16,228 nucleotides of DNA from Candidatus Caccocola faecipullorum (GCA_018716365.1 DVKA01000076.1:1-16228), one strand, 5' to 3'. Shown: positions 6,814-15,045, counted from the first letter of the stretch. Notes: generated from the letters alone by a model not told the origin. Numbers and translations: made by a program.

Positions 6814-7702
6814 CGGCTTCATCCTCGTCTCCGTGATGATAACGTCGGCGCTGCTGCTGACCGCGGCGACGGCCTTCGCGTGGTTCGCGCGCACGGAGGC
6901 GCGGGCGGAGGCGGCGCGCGAGAGGATCTACCGTTTCCGCAGCGTCGCGGAGATTGCGGCGAAGGTTATGAGCCGAAGGATTGCCGGGGACGCGAACGGC
7001 TTCGACGGCCCGACGGAATCTCTCTATGATCCTTACGAACATGTAAAAATCGATATTGGAGATTACACGGCGGAAGTACAAATCCGCCCGTTAAATGATA
7101 AAATACCAATCAGCGGACTTTTGCTTCCAGACGGAGTTACGCCGCGCTCTGAATATGAGGCGGCGTGGGAGAACGTCTGGGAGAAACTCGAACTTCCGCG
7201 CCTCGCGTGGGAAGTTGTCGACTTCATGGACGCCGATACTGATCAACGGCTCGGCGGCGCGGAGCGCGATACGAACATCAACAGGATGATTTCCGATTTA
7301 AGCGAACTGCGCGCAATGCCGGAGATAACGGACGGCGTCCTCTGGGGCACTGAGGAGATCCAGGGCGGCCTCGCCATGTACGCGTCCGTCGCGGAAGGCG
7401 AGAAGATAAACGTCAACGCCGCCGCGCCCGAAGTGCTGGCGCTGCTTGACGACGCTCTCACGCTTTCGCACGCGCGGAACATCGCGGCCTACCGGCTCGT
7501 GAATCCGATACGCGACATGGACGGGCTGCGGAACGTGCCGGGCTTCCCGCAGGAGCTTGCGGCGAAGCTTGCGAACGTCATAGCGTTTGAAAGCACTCAT
7601 TTCCTGATCGGCGTCAGGGTTTCCGACGGCGCTGGAAACGTCAGGAATTACCGGATTACCGTCGAGCGCGGCGGATCCGGCTTTTGCAGATGGGAAGAGT
7701 AG
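6800..7702 (+). CDS. gspK: T2SS minor pseudopilin GspK
   Basis: GspK is the largest minor pseudopilin and caps the pseudopilus tip. The 300-residue product has the leader MRRNSG, cleavage before Phe7, and a hydrophobic helix beginning FILVSVMITSALLLTAATAF. As is usual in GspK, the +5 position is not Glu but Ser11. The globular part includes the family block EKINVNAAAPEVLALLDD at about residues 201-218 and a following helix-hairpin-helix-like stretch, PIRDMDGLRNVPGF. Size and these blocks make the assignment good. About 110 bp around 7025-7135 are much poorer in GC than the rest of the gene. The ATG at 6800 lies inside the end of gspJ, pointing to translational coupling. Confidence 0.85.
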   Translation: MRRNSGFILVSVMITSALLLTAATAFAWFARTEARAEAARERIYRFRSVAEIAAKVMSRRIAGDANGFDGPTESLYDPYEHVKIDIGDYTAEVQIRPLNDKIPISGLLLPDGVTPRSEYEAAWENVWEKLELPRLAWEVVDFMDADTDQRLGGAERDTNINRMISDLSELRAMPEITDGVLWGTEEIQGGLAMYASVAEGEKINVNAAAPEVLALLDDALTLSHARNIAAYRLVNPIRDMDGLRNVPGFPQELAAKLANVIAFESTHFLIGVRVSDGAGNVRNYRITVERGGSGFCRWEE

Positions 7703-7725
7703 CGGCTGGAGGTGCGGGTGCGCTG

Positions 7726-8922
7726 TTGTTCAAAAAGTTCGTGAATAGTTTGAATTCCATTCTTCGCGCGGAAAATCCGGCCTTTCACGGAAAGGTGAAA
7801 TTCTGTACCGCGGCGCGGCTCTCCGGGCAGCCTGCGGCGCAGGGCGAGAGGCGCGTCTGCTGCGCGCCGCTGCGCACCGCGGCGGCGTATCCCTTTTCGT
7901 TCCCGTTCGGGCGGAAGGTGAACCTGCGCGGCGCGCTGGAGCTGAAATTCCGCTCCATCGCCGGAGAGGGCGGCGCGCTGATGATGATACCCCAGGCGAC
8001 CGAACGGGGCGCTTCGTCCACGCGCGGGGCCGCGTGGTTTGCGTCGCGCGAGGAGATAGAAGATTACGAAAAGGCGCTCGGCGGGCGCGCCGCGCTCATC
8101 CCCGCGCCGCTCGCGCTTCTTTCGGAGGTGGGCGGCTGCGGCCTTGTGATATGGCGCGAGGCCGGCTGCTCCTGCGCGCTTTGGGCCGAGGACTACGAGC
8201 CGAAGCTCTACCGCTGCTTCTCTGACGAAGAATGCCGGCCGGACGAGGCGGCGCGCTGGATGCGCGGCTACGCTCAGTCCGCCGGAGGAGAGATTGCGCC
8301 GGAGAACGTCAGAATATTCGACGCCGCCGAGATTTCGCCGGAGGAGCTCCAGCGCGCAGGCGAGGCGACGTTCGCGGCTTCGCCATCCTCCGCGGCGCTT
8401 GACTTCTCGAACAGCGGCGCTTCCGCGGCGGAACGGCGCGAGGGTTTTTTTGCCTCGGTTTTCTTCGCTCTGCGCGCCGCAACCGCCGCCGGCCTCTTTT
8501 GCCTCGTCCTGTCGCTTGCGCTTCTTGCACAGAACGTTTTTATGAAAGATTCCTTCGCTTCCGCACCGTCGGAAATATATTCCCTGGCTCTCGGCGAAGA
8601 GAGCCGCGCGCCGCTGACCTCGGTCACGCGGCGGCTGCGCGCCGTCTCCGGCGGAGGCGTCCAGCTCTCGTTCGACGGCGTCCTCTCGGGCGTCGCCGCG
8701 GCGTGGAAGCAGATGCCGGAGACCATGCGCCTCGACGCGCTGCGTTACGGCATTGAGCGCACCGAACTTGAAGGCCGCGCGCAGAATACCGGGGACGTCC
8801 AGGCGCTGCGCGACGCGCTCTCAAAGAACGGCTTCACCGTCCGCCTCGGCGACGTGCAGCAGATTCCGGGCGGCGGTATGCGCTTCAGCCTTCATCTCTC
8901 GGAAGGAGGGCGCGGCAGATGA
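7726..8922 (+). CDS. gspL: T2SS inner-membrane platform protein, GspL-like
   Basis: The layout fits GspL, which links the ATPase GspE to the membrane: a cytoplasmic N-terminal domain of about 245 residues, one membrane segment near 248-270 (AGLFCLVLSLALLAQNVF), and a C-terminal periplasmic domain ending in a ferredoxin-like pattern (LDALRYGIERTELEGRAQN, then QALRDALSKNGFTVRLGDVQ). Sequence similarity to well-known GspL proteins is weak, so the call leans on architecture and on the gspM-like gene that follows. I chose TTG 7726 (MFKKFVNSLNSIL), with GGAGG at 7708-7712 though spaced 13 nt; ATG 7690, inside the end of gspK, is an alternative. The cytoplasmic domain is cysteine-rich (Cys27, 45, 46, 138, 148, 150, 164, 170), which is unusual. 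The stop overlaps gspM as ATGA. Confidence 0.65.
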   Translation: MFKKFVNSLNSILRAENPAFHGKVKFCTAARLSGQPAAQGERRVCCAPLRTAAAYPFSFPFGRKVNLRGALELKFRSIAGEGGALMMIPQATERGASSTRGAAWFASREEIEDYEKALGGRAALIPAPLALLSEVGGCGLVIWREAGCSCALWAEDYEPKLYRCFSDEECRPDEAARWMRGYAQSAGGEIAPENVRIFDAAEISPEELQRAGEATFAASPSSAALDFSNSGASAAERREGFFASVFFALRAATAAGLFCLVLSLALLAQNVFMKDSFASAPSEIYSLALGEESRAPLTSVTRRLRAVSGGGVQLSFDGVLSGVAAAWKQMPETMRLDALRYGIERTELEGRAQNTGDVQALRDALSKNGFTVRLGDVQQIPGGGMRFSLHLSEGGRGR

Positions 8923-9395
8923 CGCGGAACGATTTTGAAGAGATAAAAAACGCGCCGGAATTCGCGCGGCTTGTGCGGCTGGCGCTCGCCGCCGCCGCAG
9001 TCTGGCTTGCGTTCGCCACAGTCCTCGGCTTCGCACTTTCGGCGAAGAGCGCGAACGAAGCGCGGCTGCGTGAGGCCGAGGCCGTGCTGCGCGGCGCGGC
9101 CGAGCTGAGATCCTACCCTGAACGCAGCGTCGTATCGGCGGAAGAACCGCTGACCGCAGTCTCCGCGATTCTCGACAAGACTGGGCTTCGCGGCAGGGTC
9201 GCGCAGCTTTCGTCGTCGCCCGCGGGGCTTGCGCTTCAGGTGAACCGCCTGTATCCAGACGAATTTGAATCGCTCGTCGAAGAAATACGCAAAAACGGCC
9301 TCGCTGTCAAGACGGCCGAGGTGCGCGCGCTCGAAGCGCGGCGCGACGGACGGCTGCTGAACGTCTCGCTGACGATAGAGGGGGAGAGGGAATGA
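8919..9395 (+). CDS. gspM: T2SS inner-membrane protein, GspM-like
   Basis: This is a 158-residue bitopic protein: a short cytoplasmic N-terminus, one membrane segment at about 18-41 (LALAAAAVWLAFATVLGFAL), a charged helix (KSANEARLREAEAVLRGAAE), and a C-terminal ferredoxin-like domain ending in LLNVSLTIEGERE. GspM has this layout and pairs with GspL in the inner-membrane platform. GspM proteins are poorly conserved, so the call rests on architecture, on length, and on the gene lying between gspL and gspN. The ATG at 8919 overlaps the previous stop (ATGA) and is preceded by GGAAGGAGGG (8901-8910), a strong ribosome binding site. PilN/PilO-type proteins have a related fold, but the GspC and GspK neighbours favour T2SS. 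Confidence 0.68.
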   Translation: MTRNDFEEIKNAPEFARLVRLALAAAAVWLAFATVLGFALSAKSANEARLREAEAVLRGAAELRSYPERSVVSAEEPLTAVSAILDKTGLRGRVAQLSSSPAGLALQVNRLYPDEFESLVEEIRKNGLAVKTAEVRALEARRDGRLLNVSLTIEGERE

Positions 9396-9985
9396 AAAAA
9401 AATCTCCTCCGCGCCGCCGCGGCACTGGCTGGACTTATACTCGGAATCGTAATTTTCTTCCCGTGGGACGCGCTCGCGCCTTCGCTCTTCGCCTTCGCCG
9501 CGAGGGAGGCCGCCTCACGCGGCGTCTACGTCACGGCCTCGTCGTCGGAAACCTCCGGCCTCGTCAAAAAAAACTTCTCGTATAAAGGCGTGAACGCCGA
9601 CCTCCCCGTCGCGCGCGCGAGGCTGAGCGAACTCTCCGTCGAGCCGGACATACTTTCGTCGCTGCTCTCGGGCGAAAAAAGCGCGCGGCTGACATTCGGC
9701 CGCGGCAGCATCGTGCCGGTCACGCGCCAGCCTCTGGAGTGGAACTCAGGGTCGGCAGAGCTGCGGGTGACGCGCGACTCCGTTATAGTCGAAGACATAT
9801 CCTTCACAGGTCCGGCGGCGATTTCCGGCTCGGCGGAAATCTCGACCTCCGCGATGCGCCTCGTGCGCGCGCGGCTGCTCGTCAAAGCCCCGCCGGAGCT
9901 CGACCGTATGTTTGAAATGCTCAGAATGACGAAGATCCTTCCGCTTGAAAAGATAAAAGATGGCGAATGGAGGATAACGCGATGA
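9392..9985 (+). CDS. gspN: Type II secretion protein N (GspN family)
   Basis: This is a 197-residue protein with one N-terminal membrane segment (about 5-25) followed by FFPWDALAPSLF, the conserved start of GspN proteins. The rest is a beta-rich periplasmic domain of repeated short strands (e.g. LSELSVEPDILSSLLSG and AISGSAEISTSAMRLVRARL). It ends with ILPLEKIKDGEWRITR, again typical of the family. GspN is an accessory T2SS protein whose exact role is unsettled and which many systems lack. The start overlaps gspM as ATGA with a GGGGAGAGG site, and the stop overlaps gspC as ATGA. Two runs of eight A residues (9395-9402 and 9566-9573) are notable in such GC-rich DNA. Confidence 0.75.
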   Translation: MKKNLLRAAAALAGLILGIVIFFPWDALAPSLFAFAAREAASRGVYVTASSSETSGLVKKNFSYKGVNADLPVARARLSELSVEPDILSSLLSGEKSARLTFGRGSIVPVTRQPLEWNSGSAELRVTRDSVIVEDISFTGPAAISGSAEISTSAMRLVRARLLVKAPPELDRMFEMLRMTKILPLEKIKDGEWRITR

Positions 9986-10956
9986 GGCCGCGCTTTGCAG
10001 AAAAATTCCAGGCTTTCATACCGCGCGGAAATCCAGCCGCGCCGCCAGCGGGCCCGGCTTCGTCCGCGGCGCGCTCAGTCCTCGCCGCGCTCTTCGTATG
10101 CGGGATATTTGCCGGCTATTGCCTCTGCTCTTCGCTGGAATCCGCCATGATGTCCGCGGCGCTCGAAGCCGATGCTGAGACCGCGCGCGCGGTCAGCCGC
10201 CGCGGACCGTCGTTTGCGAACGCGGGGCGCAGCGGCGGCGCCGGCGGATTCACAGAGGAAAACCCCTTCGGCGCGGATGTGCGCGCCGCGAAGGATACTG
10301 AAAAAAGCTCCGCGGCGAAGGCCGCGCCAGAAACGCTGAAATCGATGACGCTGCGCGGCACTCTGCCCGGCGTCGGGGCGTGGATAGAGGTCTCTGGAAA
10401 TACGCGGCTCGTGCTTAAAGGCCAGAGCGTCGAGGGCTTCACGCTCTCCGAGATAGAATACAGCAGGGCGCTGCTCTCCGGCGGCGCGGAAGAGCACGCG
10501 CTATACCTGATTCTGTCGGGCGGAGGGCGGCCCGCGGCGGCGGACAGACGCCGGCCGCGCCGCGCGGAGACACGCCGCAGGACGCAGCAGCGCGCGCCGG
10601 AAAAGCCGGCGCTCGACTTCTCCGGCCTTGAACCGGCGTCGGAAGGCCGGGAGGGGGCCGTGCCGCGCGAGCTGGTCGACGCGCTGCTTATGAACCCCTA
10701 CGACGAGCTTGCGAAGGTGCGCATGGTGCCGACGCCCGATATGTCCGGCATGAGGCTCGAACGCCTCGCATCCGACAGCGTCCTCGCGCGCGTCGGCGTC
10801 GCGCAGGGCGACGTGATAAGCGCGATAAACGGCGTCAGCATCACGAACGTCGCCGACGCGTCGAACGCGCTGAACTCGCTCATGGCAGGCACGCGCTTCG
10901 ACGTGACCGTGATGCGCGGTGGAAAGCCAGTCGAGCTGCGCTATCAGGTGAAGTAG
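9982..10956 (+). CDS. gspC: T2SS protein GspC with HR and PDZ domains
   Basis: GspC couples the inner-membrane platform to the secretin. The 324-residue product has a short cytoplasmic N-terminus, one membrane segment at about 29-48 (LAALFVCGIFAGYCLCSSL), a Gly/Ala-rich stretch, and then a homology region (HR) at about 119-172 (LRGTLPGVGAWIEVSGNTRL, followed by GQSVEGFTLSEI). A very basic linker lies at about 181-206 (DRRRPRRAETRRRTQQ inside it). The last 85 or so residues form a PDZ domain (VLARVGVAQGDVISAINGVS). I chose ATG 9982 because it overlaps the gspN stop as ATGA and has GGAGG (9969-9973) at 8-nt spacing; ATG 9967 sits on that site. The arginine-rich linker is unusual for a periplasmic segment. 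HR plus PDZ makes the identification good. Confidence 0.85.
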   Translation: MRPRFAEKFQAFIPRGNPAAPPAGPASSAARSVLAALFVCGIFAGYCLCSSLESAMMSAALEADAETARAVSRRGPSFANAGRSGGAGGFTEENPFGADVRAAKDTEKSSAAKAAPETLKSMTLRGTLPGVGAWIEVSGNTRLVLKGQSVEGFTLSEIEYSRALLSGGAEEHALYLILSGGGRPAAADRRRPRRAETRRRTQQRAPEKPALDFSGLEPASEGREGAVPRELVDALLMNPYDELAKVRMVPTPDMSGMRLERLASDSVLARVGVAQGDVISAINGVSITNVADASNALNSLMAGTRFDVTVMRGGKPVELRYQVK

Positions 10957-10960
10957 CGGC

Positions 10961-11452
10961 GTGCGGCGCGGCGGCTTTACTCTGATAGAGGTGCTCGTCG
11001 CCGTTGCGATACTGGCGGCGGTCGGCGCCGCGGCTCTTAAGCTTGTGCTCCTCGCGCAGAACACGCTCGTCGCGGTAAGCGAGAGGGAGCGGCTGCTCGA
11101 CGCGGCGCGCGAAATAGAAATCGGGATACTGACCGGAGAGCTCGACGAACGCGGAACCAGCGGGGACTTCCGCTGGGAGACGGAGGAGCGCGAAACCGAG
11201 ATGTTCGGCGAGGATTTCGGAAGGCTTGACCTGAAAGGGCTGGACTTCGACGGCGCGGGCCGCTCCGGCGACGTTTCTGAGACCGTCCGCGTCCGGTGGC
11301 GCGAGATAACGGTGCGCGACGCGAAGGACAACAGCCTGACCGTCTGTCTCGAATCGGAAGAGGATGCGAAAAAAGACGGGGCCGCGGCGAGCGCGAAAGA
11401 GGCCGGAAATTCCGGCGGCGGAGACTCCGGCGAAAAAAACGTAAACGACTGA
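10961..11452 (+). CDS. gspI: T2SS minor pseudopilin, GspI-like
   Basis: This is a 163-residue prepilin-like protein. GTG 10961, 4 bp after the gspC stop, gives MRRGGFTLIEVLVAVAILAA: cleavage between Gly5 and Phe6, with Glu10 at mature +5. The stretch VLVAVAILAAVGAAALKLVL followed by Q and a charged helix (SERERLLDAAREIE) resembles GspI. The globular part is rich in acidic residues, and the last 30 or so residues are low-complexity (Ala/Gly/Ser/Glu/Lys), so the folded domain may be only about 120 residues, near the usual GspI size. GspH is the main alternative. The gene lies between gspC and gspD, away from gspJ and gspK, which is an uncommon order. Confidence 0.62.
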   Translation: MRRGGFTLIEVLVAVAILAAVGAAALKLVLLAQNTLVAVSERERLLDAAREIEIGILTGELDERGTSGDFRWETEERETEMFGEDFGRLDLKGLDFDGAGRSGDVSETVRVRWREITVRDAKDNSLTVCLESEEDAKKDGAAASAKEAGNSGGGDSGEKNVND

Positions 11453-11473
11453 CGGCCCAGTCATGGGCGGCTT

Positions 11474-11484
11474 TGGGATAAAAT
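11474..11484 (+). promoter_or_regulatory. Possible weak promoter element upstream of gspD
   Basis: The 58-bp gap between gspI and gspD is the largest in the T2SS cluster. It contains TGGGATAAAAT (11474-11484), readable as TG plus GATAAA (4 of 6) or as TAAAAT, with no good -35 box at 16-18 bp. A 5-bp hairpin, GCCCA (11455-11459) with TGGGC (11464-11468), lies just before it without a T-run. Either could give gspD-E-F separate control, but the evidence is thin. Confidence 0.25.
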
Positions 11485-11510
11485 TTCATCGTTAAACGGG
11501 AGTGACGGAT

Positions 11511-13547
11511 ATGCGGGTAAGGAAAGGTTTTATCTATATATTACTGGCGGCTGCGGCGATTTCGCTCTCGGCCTGCCACGCGGCGCGCGCGGCCGAACCG
11601 GATCAGGAAGAGCTGAACCTCATGCAGGCGGCGAACGAGATGCGCGCCTCGGGGCGCGTCCAGCTCAACTTCAAGGACGTGGACATCGTCAAATTCCTCC
11701 GCTTCATGTCCGAGCTTCTGGGCGAAAACATACTCGTAGACCCGGGCGTGACCGGCACGGTCTCCGTCGTGTCGCCGAAGGCCGTCACTCTCAACGAGGC
11801 GCGAGAGGTAATGCTCTCCGTCCTTGAGATGAACGAGCTGACGCTCGAACAGATGGACGGCTACTCGAAAGTCGCTCCGGCCTCGGGCGGCTCTGTGACT
11901 GCCGGCTCCGTCGTCAAGAGCGACCGCAGCGTCGCGCCGGGCGAGGCCGTCATCGTGCAGGTCGTGCCGCTGAACTACGTCAAGGCCGGTTACGTCGTCT
12001 CGCCGCTCAAGACCGCGATTAAGGAAATACAGGTCTCGCCGGTCGGCAACGGCAGCTCCGTGCTGCTCGTCGGCAAGGCTTCGCTCCTGAACCGCGCCGT
12101 CAGCGTCATCCGCGCGCTCGACGCGCCCGACAGCATCCGCGCGATAAAGGTCGTCCCGCTCGCCTACGCGAACGCGAAACTTCTCGAATCCCAGATGAAC
12201 GCGATGGGCAAGGACGCATCGTCGAAAATGGCGGGGCTAATGGCCGTCGCCGACGAACGCACCGGCCGCGTCGTCCTCATCGGGTCGGCGCAGGGGCTGC
12301 GCGAGGCCGAGCGCGTTATAAAGGAGCTCGACCTGCCCTCGCGCACAGAAAATTTCCACGTCTACAAGCTGCACAACGCCGACGCTAAGACCGTAGCGGA
12401 GCAGCTCTCGCAGATACTGGCGACCGCCGCGAAGCTCTCGCCCGACAAAGAGGGGGCCGTACCTTCGACCGTCGTCCCCGACCTCCCGACGAACAGCCTC
12501 ATCTTCACCGCCTCGCAGGAACAGTACAACTCGCTTAAGTCGATACTCGAACAGCTCGACACGCAGCCGAAGCAGGTCATGCTGCGCGGCCTCATCGCCG
12601 AGGTCAGCCTCAACAAGCTCAACAGCGCCGGCATCGACTGGGCGGCATGGGGCGGCGACATAATGGGCGACGCCGTCATCGCGGGCAACGTCCAGCTCGG
12701 AAATACAGGCGTGCCCTCGGACGTCCAGCAGCTCTATCAAAGCCTCATGACGCAGGAGGAAGTCACATACGATATGCAGGGCAACGCCGTTACGACCACC
12801 AACACGCAGGGCGCGGGGCTCATGTACGCCTATGTGCGGCTGCTCAACCGCTTCGACGCGATAAACGTCCTCTCCATGCCGCGCCTGCTCTGCACAGACA
12901 ACCTCGAAAGCTCGCTGCAGGTCGGCCAGGTCATCCCGCAGCTCACCGGCAGCCTCACAAATCAGGCCAACACCGACTCAGTCACCAACAGCTACGAATA
13001 CAAGGACGTCGGCCTCATCCTCACAGTCACGCCGCACATCAGAAGCGGCAACCTCGTAGCGCTCGAAATAGAACAACGCATAGAAGAGCTCCAGACGACG
13101 ACCAACAACGCGACGCCGATAACCTCGAAGCGCGAGGTCAAGACTTCCGTCCTCGTCGCAAACGGCCAGACCGTCGTAATCGGCGGCCTTATCAAAGAGG
13201 CGGAGAAGGAGCTCAAGAACCGCGTGCCATTCTTCTCCTACATACCGCTTATAGGCAACCTTTTCAAATCGACGGAAAAACAGCGCGAGAAGGTAGACCT
13301 CATGATCTTCCTGACGCCCTACATAATCGAAACGCCGGAGCACGCCTCGCAGGTGACGGACAGGATAATCCGCGAAGGGCAGGAGCTCAGCGACGCGGAG
13401 CGCATACTGATACAGCGCAACAACAGCGACTACCGCAAGGCGACGCGCAAAGAGGGCGTCACACGCGAAATGCTCGACCCGAAGGGGCTCATCTACGCGC
13501 CGCAGTCCGGCGACGTGACGGAACAGAACGGGCCGGCGGCGAAATAA
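11511..13547 (+). CDS. gspD: Type II secretion outer-membrane secretin GspD
   Basis: GspD forms the multimeric outer-membrane channel of the T2SS. The 678-residue protein has an N-terminal signal (about 1-27), an N0-like domain (about 45-115), N1 (from about 146), N2 (from about 209), N3 (from about 281) and the secretin core (about 355-605). The core contains VGQVIPQLTG (about 470), VGLILTVTPHI (about 499), TVVIGGLIKEAE (about 553) and DLMIFLTPYIIE (about 596). A charged tail of some 70 residues follows. The signal ends ISLSACHAARAAEP: Leu19-Ser20-Ala21-Cys22 fits a lipobox, while Ala-Arg-Ala27 could be a normal signal peptidase site. I use ATG 11511, with GGGAG at 11498-11502; GTG 11502 sits on that site. 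The gene stops 1 bp before gspE. Confidence 0.93.
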   Translation: MRVRKGFIYILLAAAAISLSACHAARAAEPDQEELNLMQAANEMRASGRVQLNFKDVDIVKFLRFMSELLGENILVDPGVTGTVSVVSPKAVTLNEAREVMLSVLEMNELTLEQMDGYSKVAPASGGSVTAGSVVKSDRSVAPGEAVIVQVVPLNYVKAGYVVSPLKTAIKEIQVSPVGNGSSVLLVGKASLLNRAVSVIRALDAPDSIRAIKVVPLAYANAKLLESQMNAMGKDASSKMAGLMAVADERTGRVVLIGSAQGLREAERVIKELDLPSRTENFHVYKLHNADAKTVAEQLSQILATAAKLSPDKEGAVPSTVVPDLPTNSLIFTASQEQYNSLKSILEQLDTQPKQVMLRGLIAEVSLNKLNSAGIDWAAWGGDIMGDAVIAGNVQLGNTGVPSDVQQLYQSLMTQEEVTYDMQGNAVTTTNTQGAGLMYAYVRLLNRFDAINVLSMPRLLCTDNLESSLQVGQVIPQLTGSLTNQANTDSVTNSYEYKDVGLILTVTPHIRSGNLVALEIEQRIEELQTTTNNATPITSKREVKTSVLVANGQTVVIGGLIKEAEKELKNRVPFFSYIPLIGNLFKSTEKQREKVDLMIFLTPYIIETPEHASQVTDRIIREGQELSDAERILIQRNNSDYRKATRKEGVTREMLDPKGLIYAPQSGDVTEQNGPAAK

Positions 13548-13548
13548 A

Positions 13549-15045
13549 ATGTCCGCGCGCTCGATAAAGGACTTCGACGTAAATCCAGAAAAAATCCTTG
13601 CGCTCATCCCCGATGGCGTGAGCCTCGACGTCCTGCGCGACCGCGGCGTCGTCCCGCTCTCGCTCGAAAGAGGCGTGATGACTGTCGCAGTATCTGACTA
13701 CGCCGCGACGCCCGACGCACAGCTGCTCGCCGCAGCGGCGGGCGCGCGCGTAGACGCGGCGCTGCTTCCGCACGCCGAGGTGCAGGCCCTCATCCGCTCG
13801 CTCTACGACATAAAGAGCGGCGTCGGGCAGGAAACGCTCAACGCGATAGAAGAGGTAGACGACCTCTCCGAGCTCGCGCGGCAGGAGGTAATGAGCGACA
13901 GCGTCGACGCGCCCGTCGTCCGCCTCGTCAACGGCATACTGATGGAGTCGCTGCGCGAGCGCGCCACGGACATACACATCGAGCCCTACGAAGACCGCGT
14001 CGTCGTGCGCTACCGCGTCGACGGCGTGCTCTCCGACCGCTACTCGCTCTCGAAAGGCCATCAGGCCCCCGTGACGAGCCGTATAAAAGTCATGGCGAAC
14101 ATGGACATTGCGGAGCGCTTCGTGCCTCAGGACGGGCGCATAGGAATAAGCATCGGCGACAGGCTTGTGGACATCCGCGTCAGCTCTCTGCCGACACAGC
14201 ACGGCGAGCGGCTCGTCCTCCGCCTTCTCGACAAGGCGCGCGGCCTGCTCACGCTCGAAGATCTGGGAATGAAGGAAAACGAGCGCGAACGGCTCGAACG
14301 TCTCATCCGCCGCCCCAACGGCATGATACTATTCACGGGCCCCACAGGCTCCGGCAAAAGCACGAGCCTTTACGCGATATTACAGGCGCTTGCGCGCCCC
14401 GAGGTCAACGTCATAACGGTCGAAGACCCGATAGAATACGACCTTCCCGGCGTCGGCCAGGTGCAGGTCAACGAAAAGGCCGGCCTCACCTTCGCGGGGA
14501 CGCTGCGCTCGATTCTGCGTCAGGACCCCGACATCATAATGATAGGCGAAATGCGCGACTTCGACACCGCGCACATAGGCATACAGGCGTCGCTCACCGG
14601 CCACCTCGTATTCTCGACGCTCCACACGAACGACTCAGTCAGCGCCGTCACGCGCCTCACCGACATGGGCATAGAGCCCTACCTCGTCGCCGGCTCGCTG
14701 CTCGGCGTCGTCGCGCAGCGCCTCGTGCGCCGCGTCTGCCCGCACTGCAAAGAAAAGTTCGACACGACCGGCGTCGTCCGCAAAAACGGCGTCAAGCACG
14801 CGTGGCGCGGCCGCGGCTGCGAAGAATGCGGCGGCACGGGCTACAAGGGACGCTTCGGTCTCTACGAGCAGTTCGACGTGACGCCCGAGATACAGGAGGC
14901 GATAGCGCGCGGCGCGCAGCCGCACGAGCTGCGCGAGCTCGCGCGCAAAGGCGGCTTCTCGACGCTGCTCGAGCTCGGCCTCAAAGCCGTCAAAGACGGC
15001 GAGACGACGCCCGAAGAAATGCTGCGCGTCGTCGGCGAGGTCTAG
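13549..15045 (+). CDS. gspE: Type II secretion traffic ATPase GspE
   Basis: This cytoplasmic hexameric ATPase drives pseudopilus assembly. The 498-residue protein has an N-terminal domain (about 1-100) that binds the membrane platform, an N2 domain with TDIHIEPYEDRVVVRYRVDG, and the motor domain. Motor motifs are Walker A GPTGSGKST at 264-272, the Asp box after it (VEDPIEYDLPGVGQ), Walker B DIIMIGEMRD at 328-337 and the His box GHLVFSTLHTNDS. The zinc-binding module typical of GspE/PilB is intact: CPHC at 397-400 and CEEC at 424-427. Nothing catalytic is missing. PilB-type pilus ATPases are close relatives; the flanking gspD, gspF and gspC genes favour GspE. The ribosome binding site is weak, so translation may depend on coupling to gspD. 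Confidence 0.93.
   Translation: MSARSIKDFDVNPEKILALIPDGVSLDVLRDRGVVPLSLERGVMTVAVSDYAATPDAQLLAAAAGARVDAALLPHAEVQALIRSLYDIKSGVGQETLNAIEEVDDLSELARQEVMSDSVDAPVVRLVNGILMESLRERATDIHIEPYEDRVVVRYRVDGVLSDRYSLSKGHQAPVTSRIKVMANMDIAERFVPQDGRIGISIGDRLVDIRVSSLPTQHGERLVLRLLDKARGLLTLEDLGMKENERERLERLIRRPNGMILFTGPTGSGKSTSLYAILQALARPEVNVITVEDPIEYDLPGVGQVQVNEKAGLTFAGTLRSILRQDPDIIMIGEMRDFDTAHIGIQASLTGHLVFSTLHTNDSVSAVTRLTDMGIEPYLVAGSLLGVVAQRLVRRVCPHCKEKFDTTGVVRKNGVKHAWRGRGCEECGGTGYKGRFGLYEQFDVTPEIQEAIARGAQPHELRELARKGGFSTLLELGLKAVKDGETTPEEMLRVVGEV

Noticed and set aside
11455..11475. The GCCCA/TGGGC hairpin after gspI as an intrinsic terminator.
   Set aside because: The stem is only 5 bp and is followed by CGGCTTTG rather than a T-run.
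12647..13567. A 306-codon open frame on the + strand inside gspD in another frame.
   Set aside because: It has extreme Arg/His/Pro/Gln composition and overlaps the conserved secretin core; there is no ribosome binding site.
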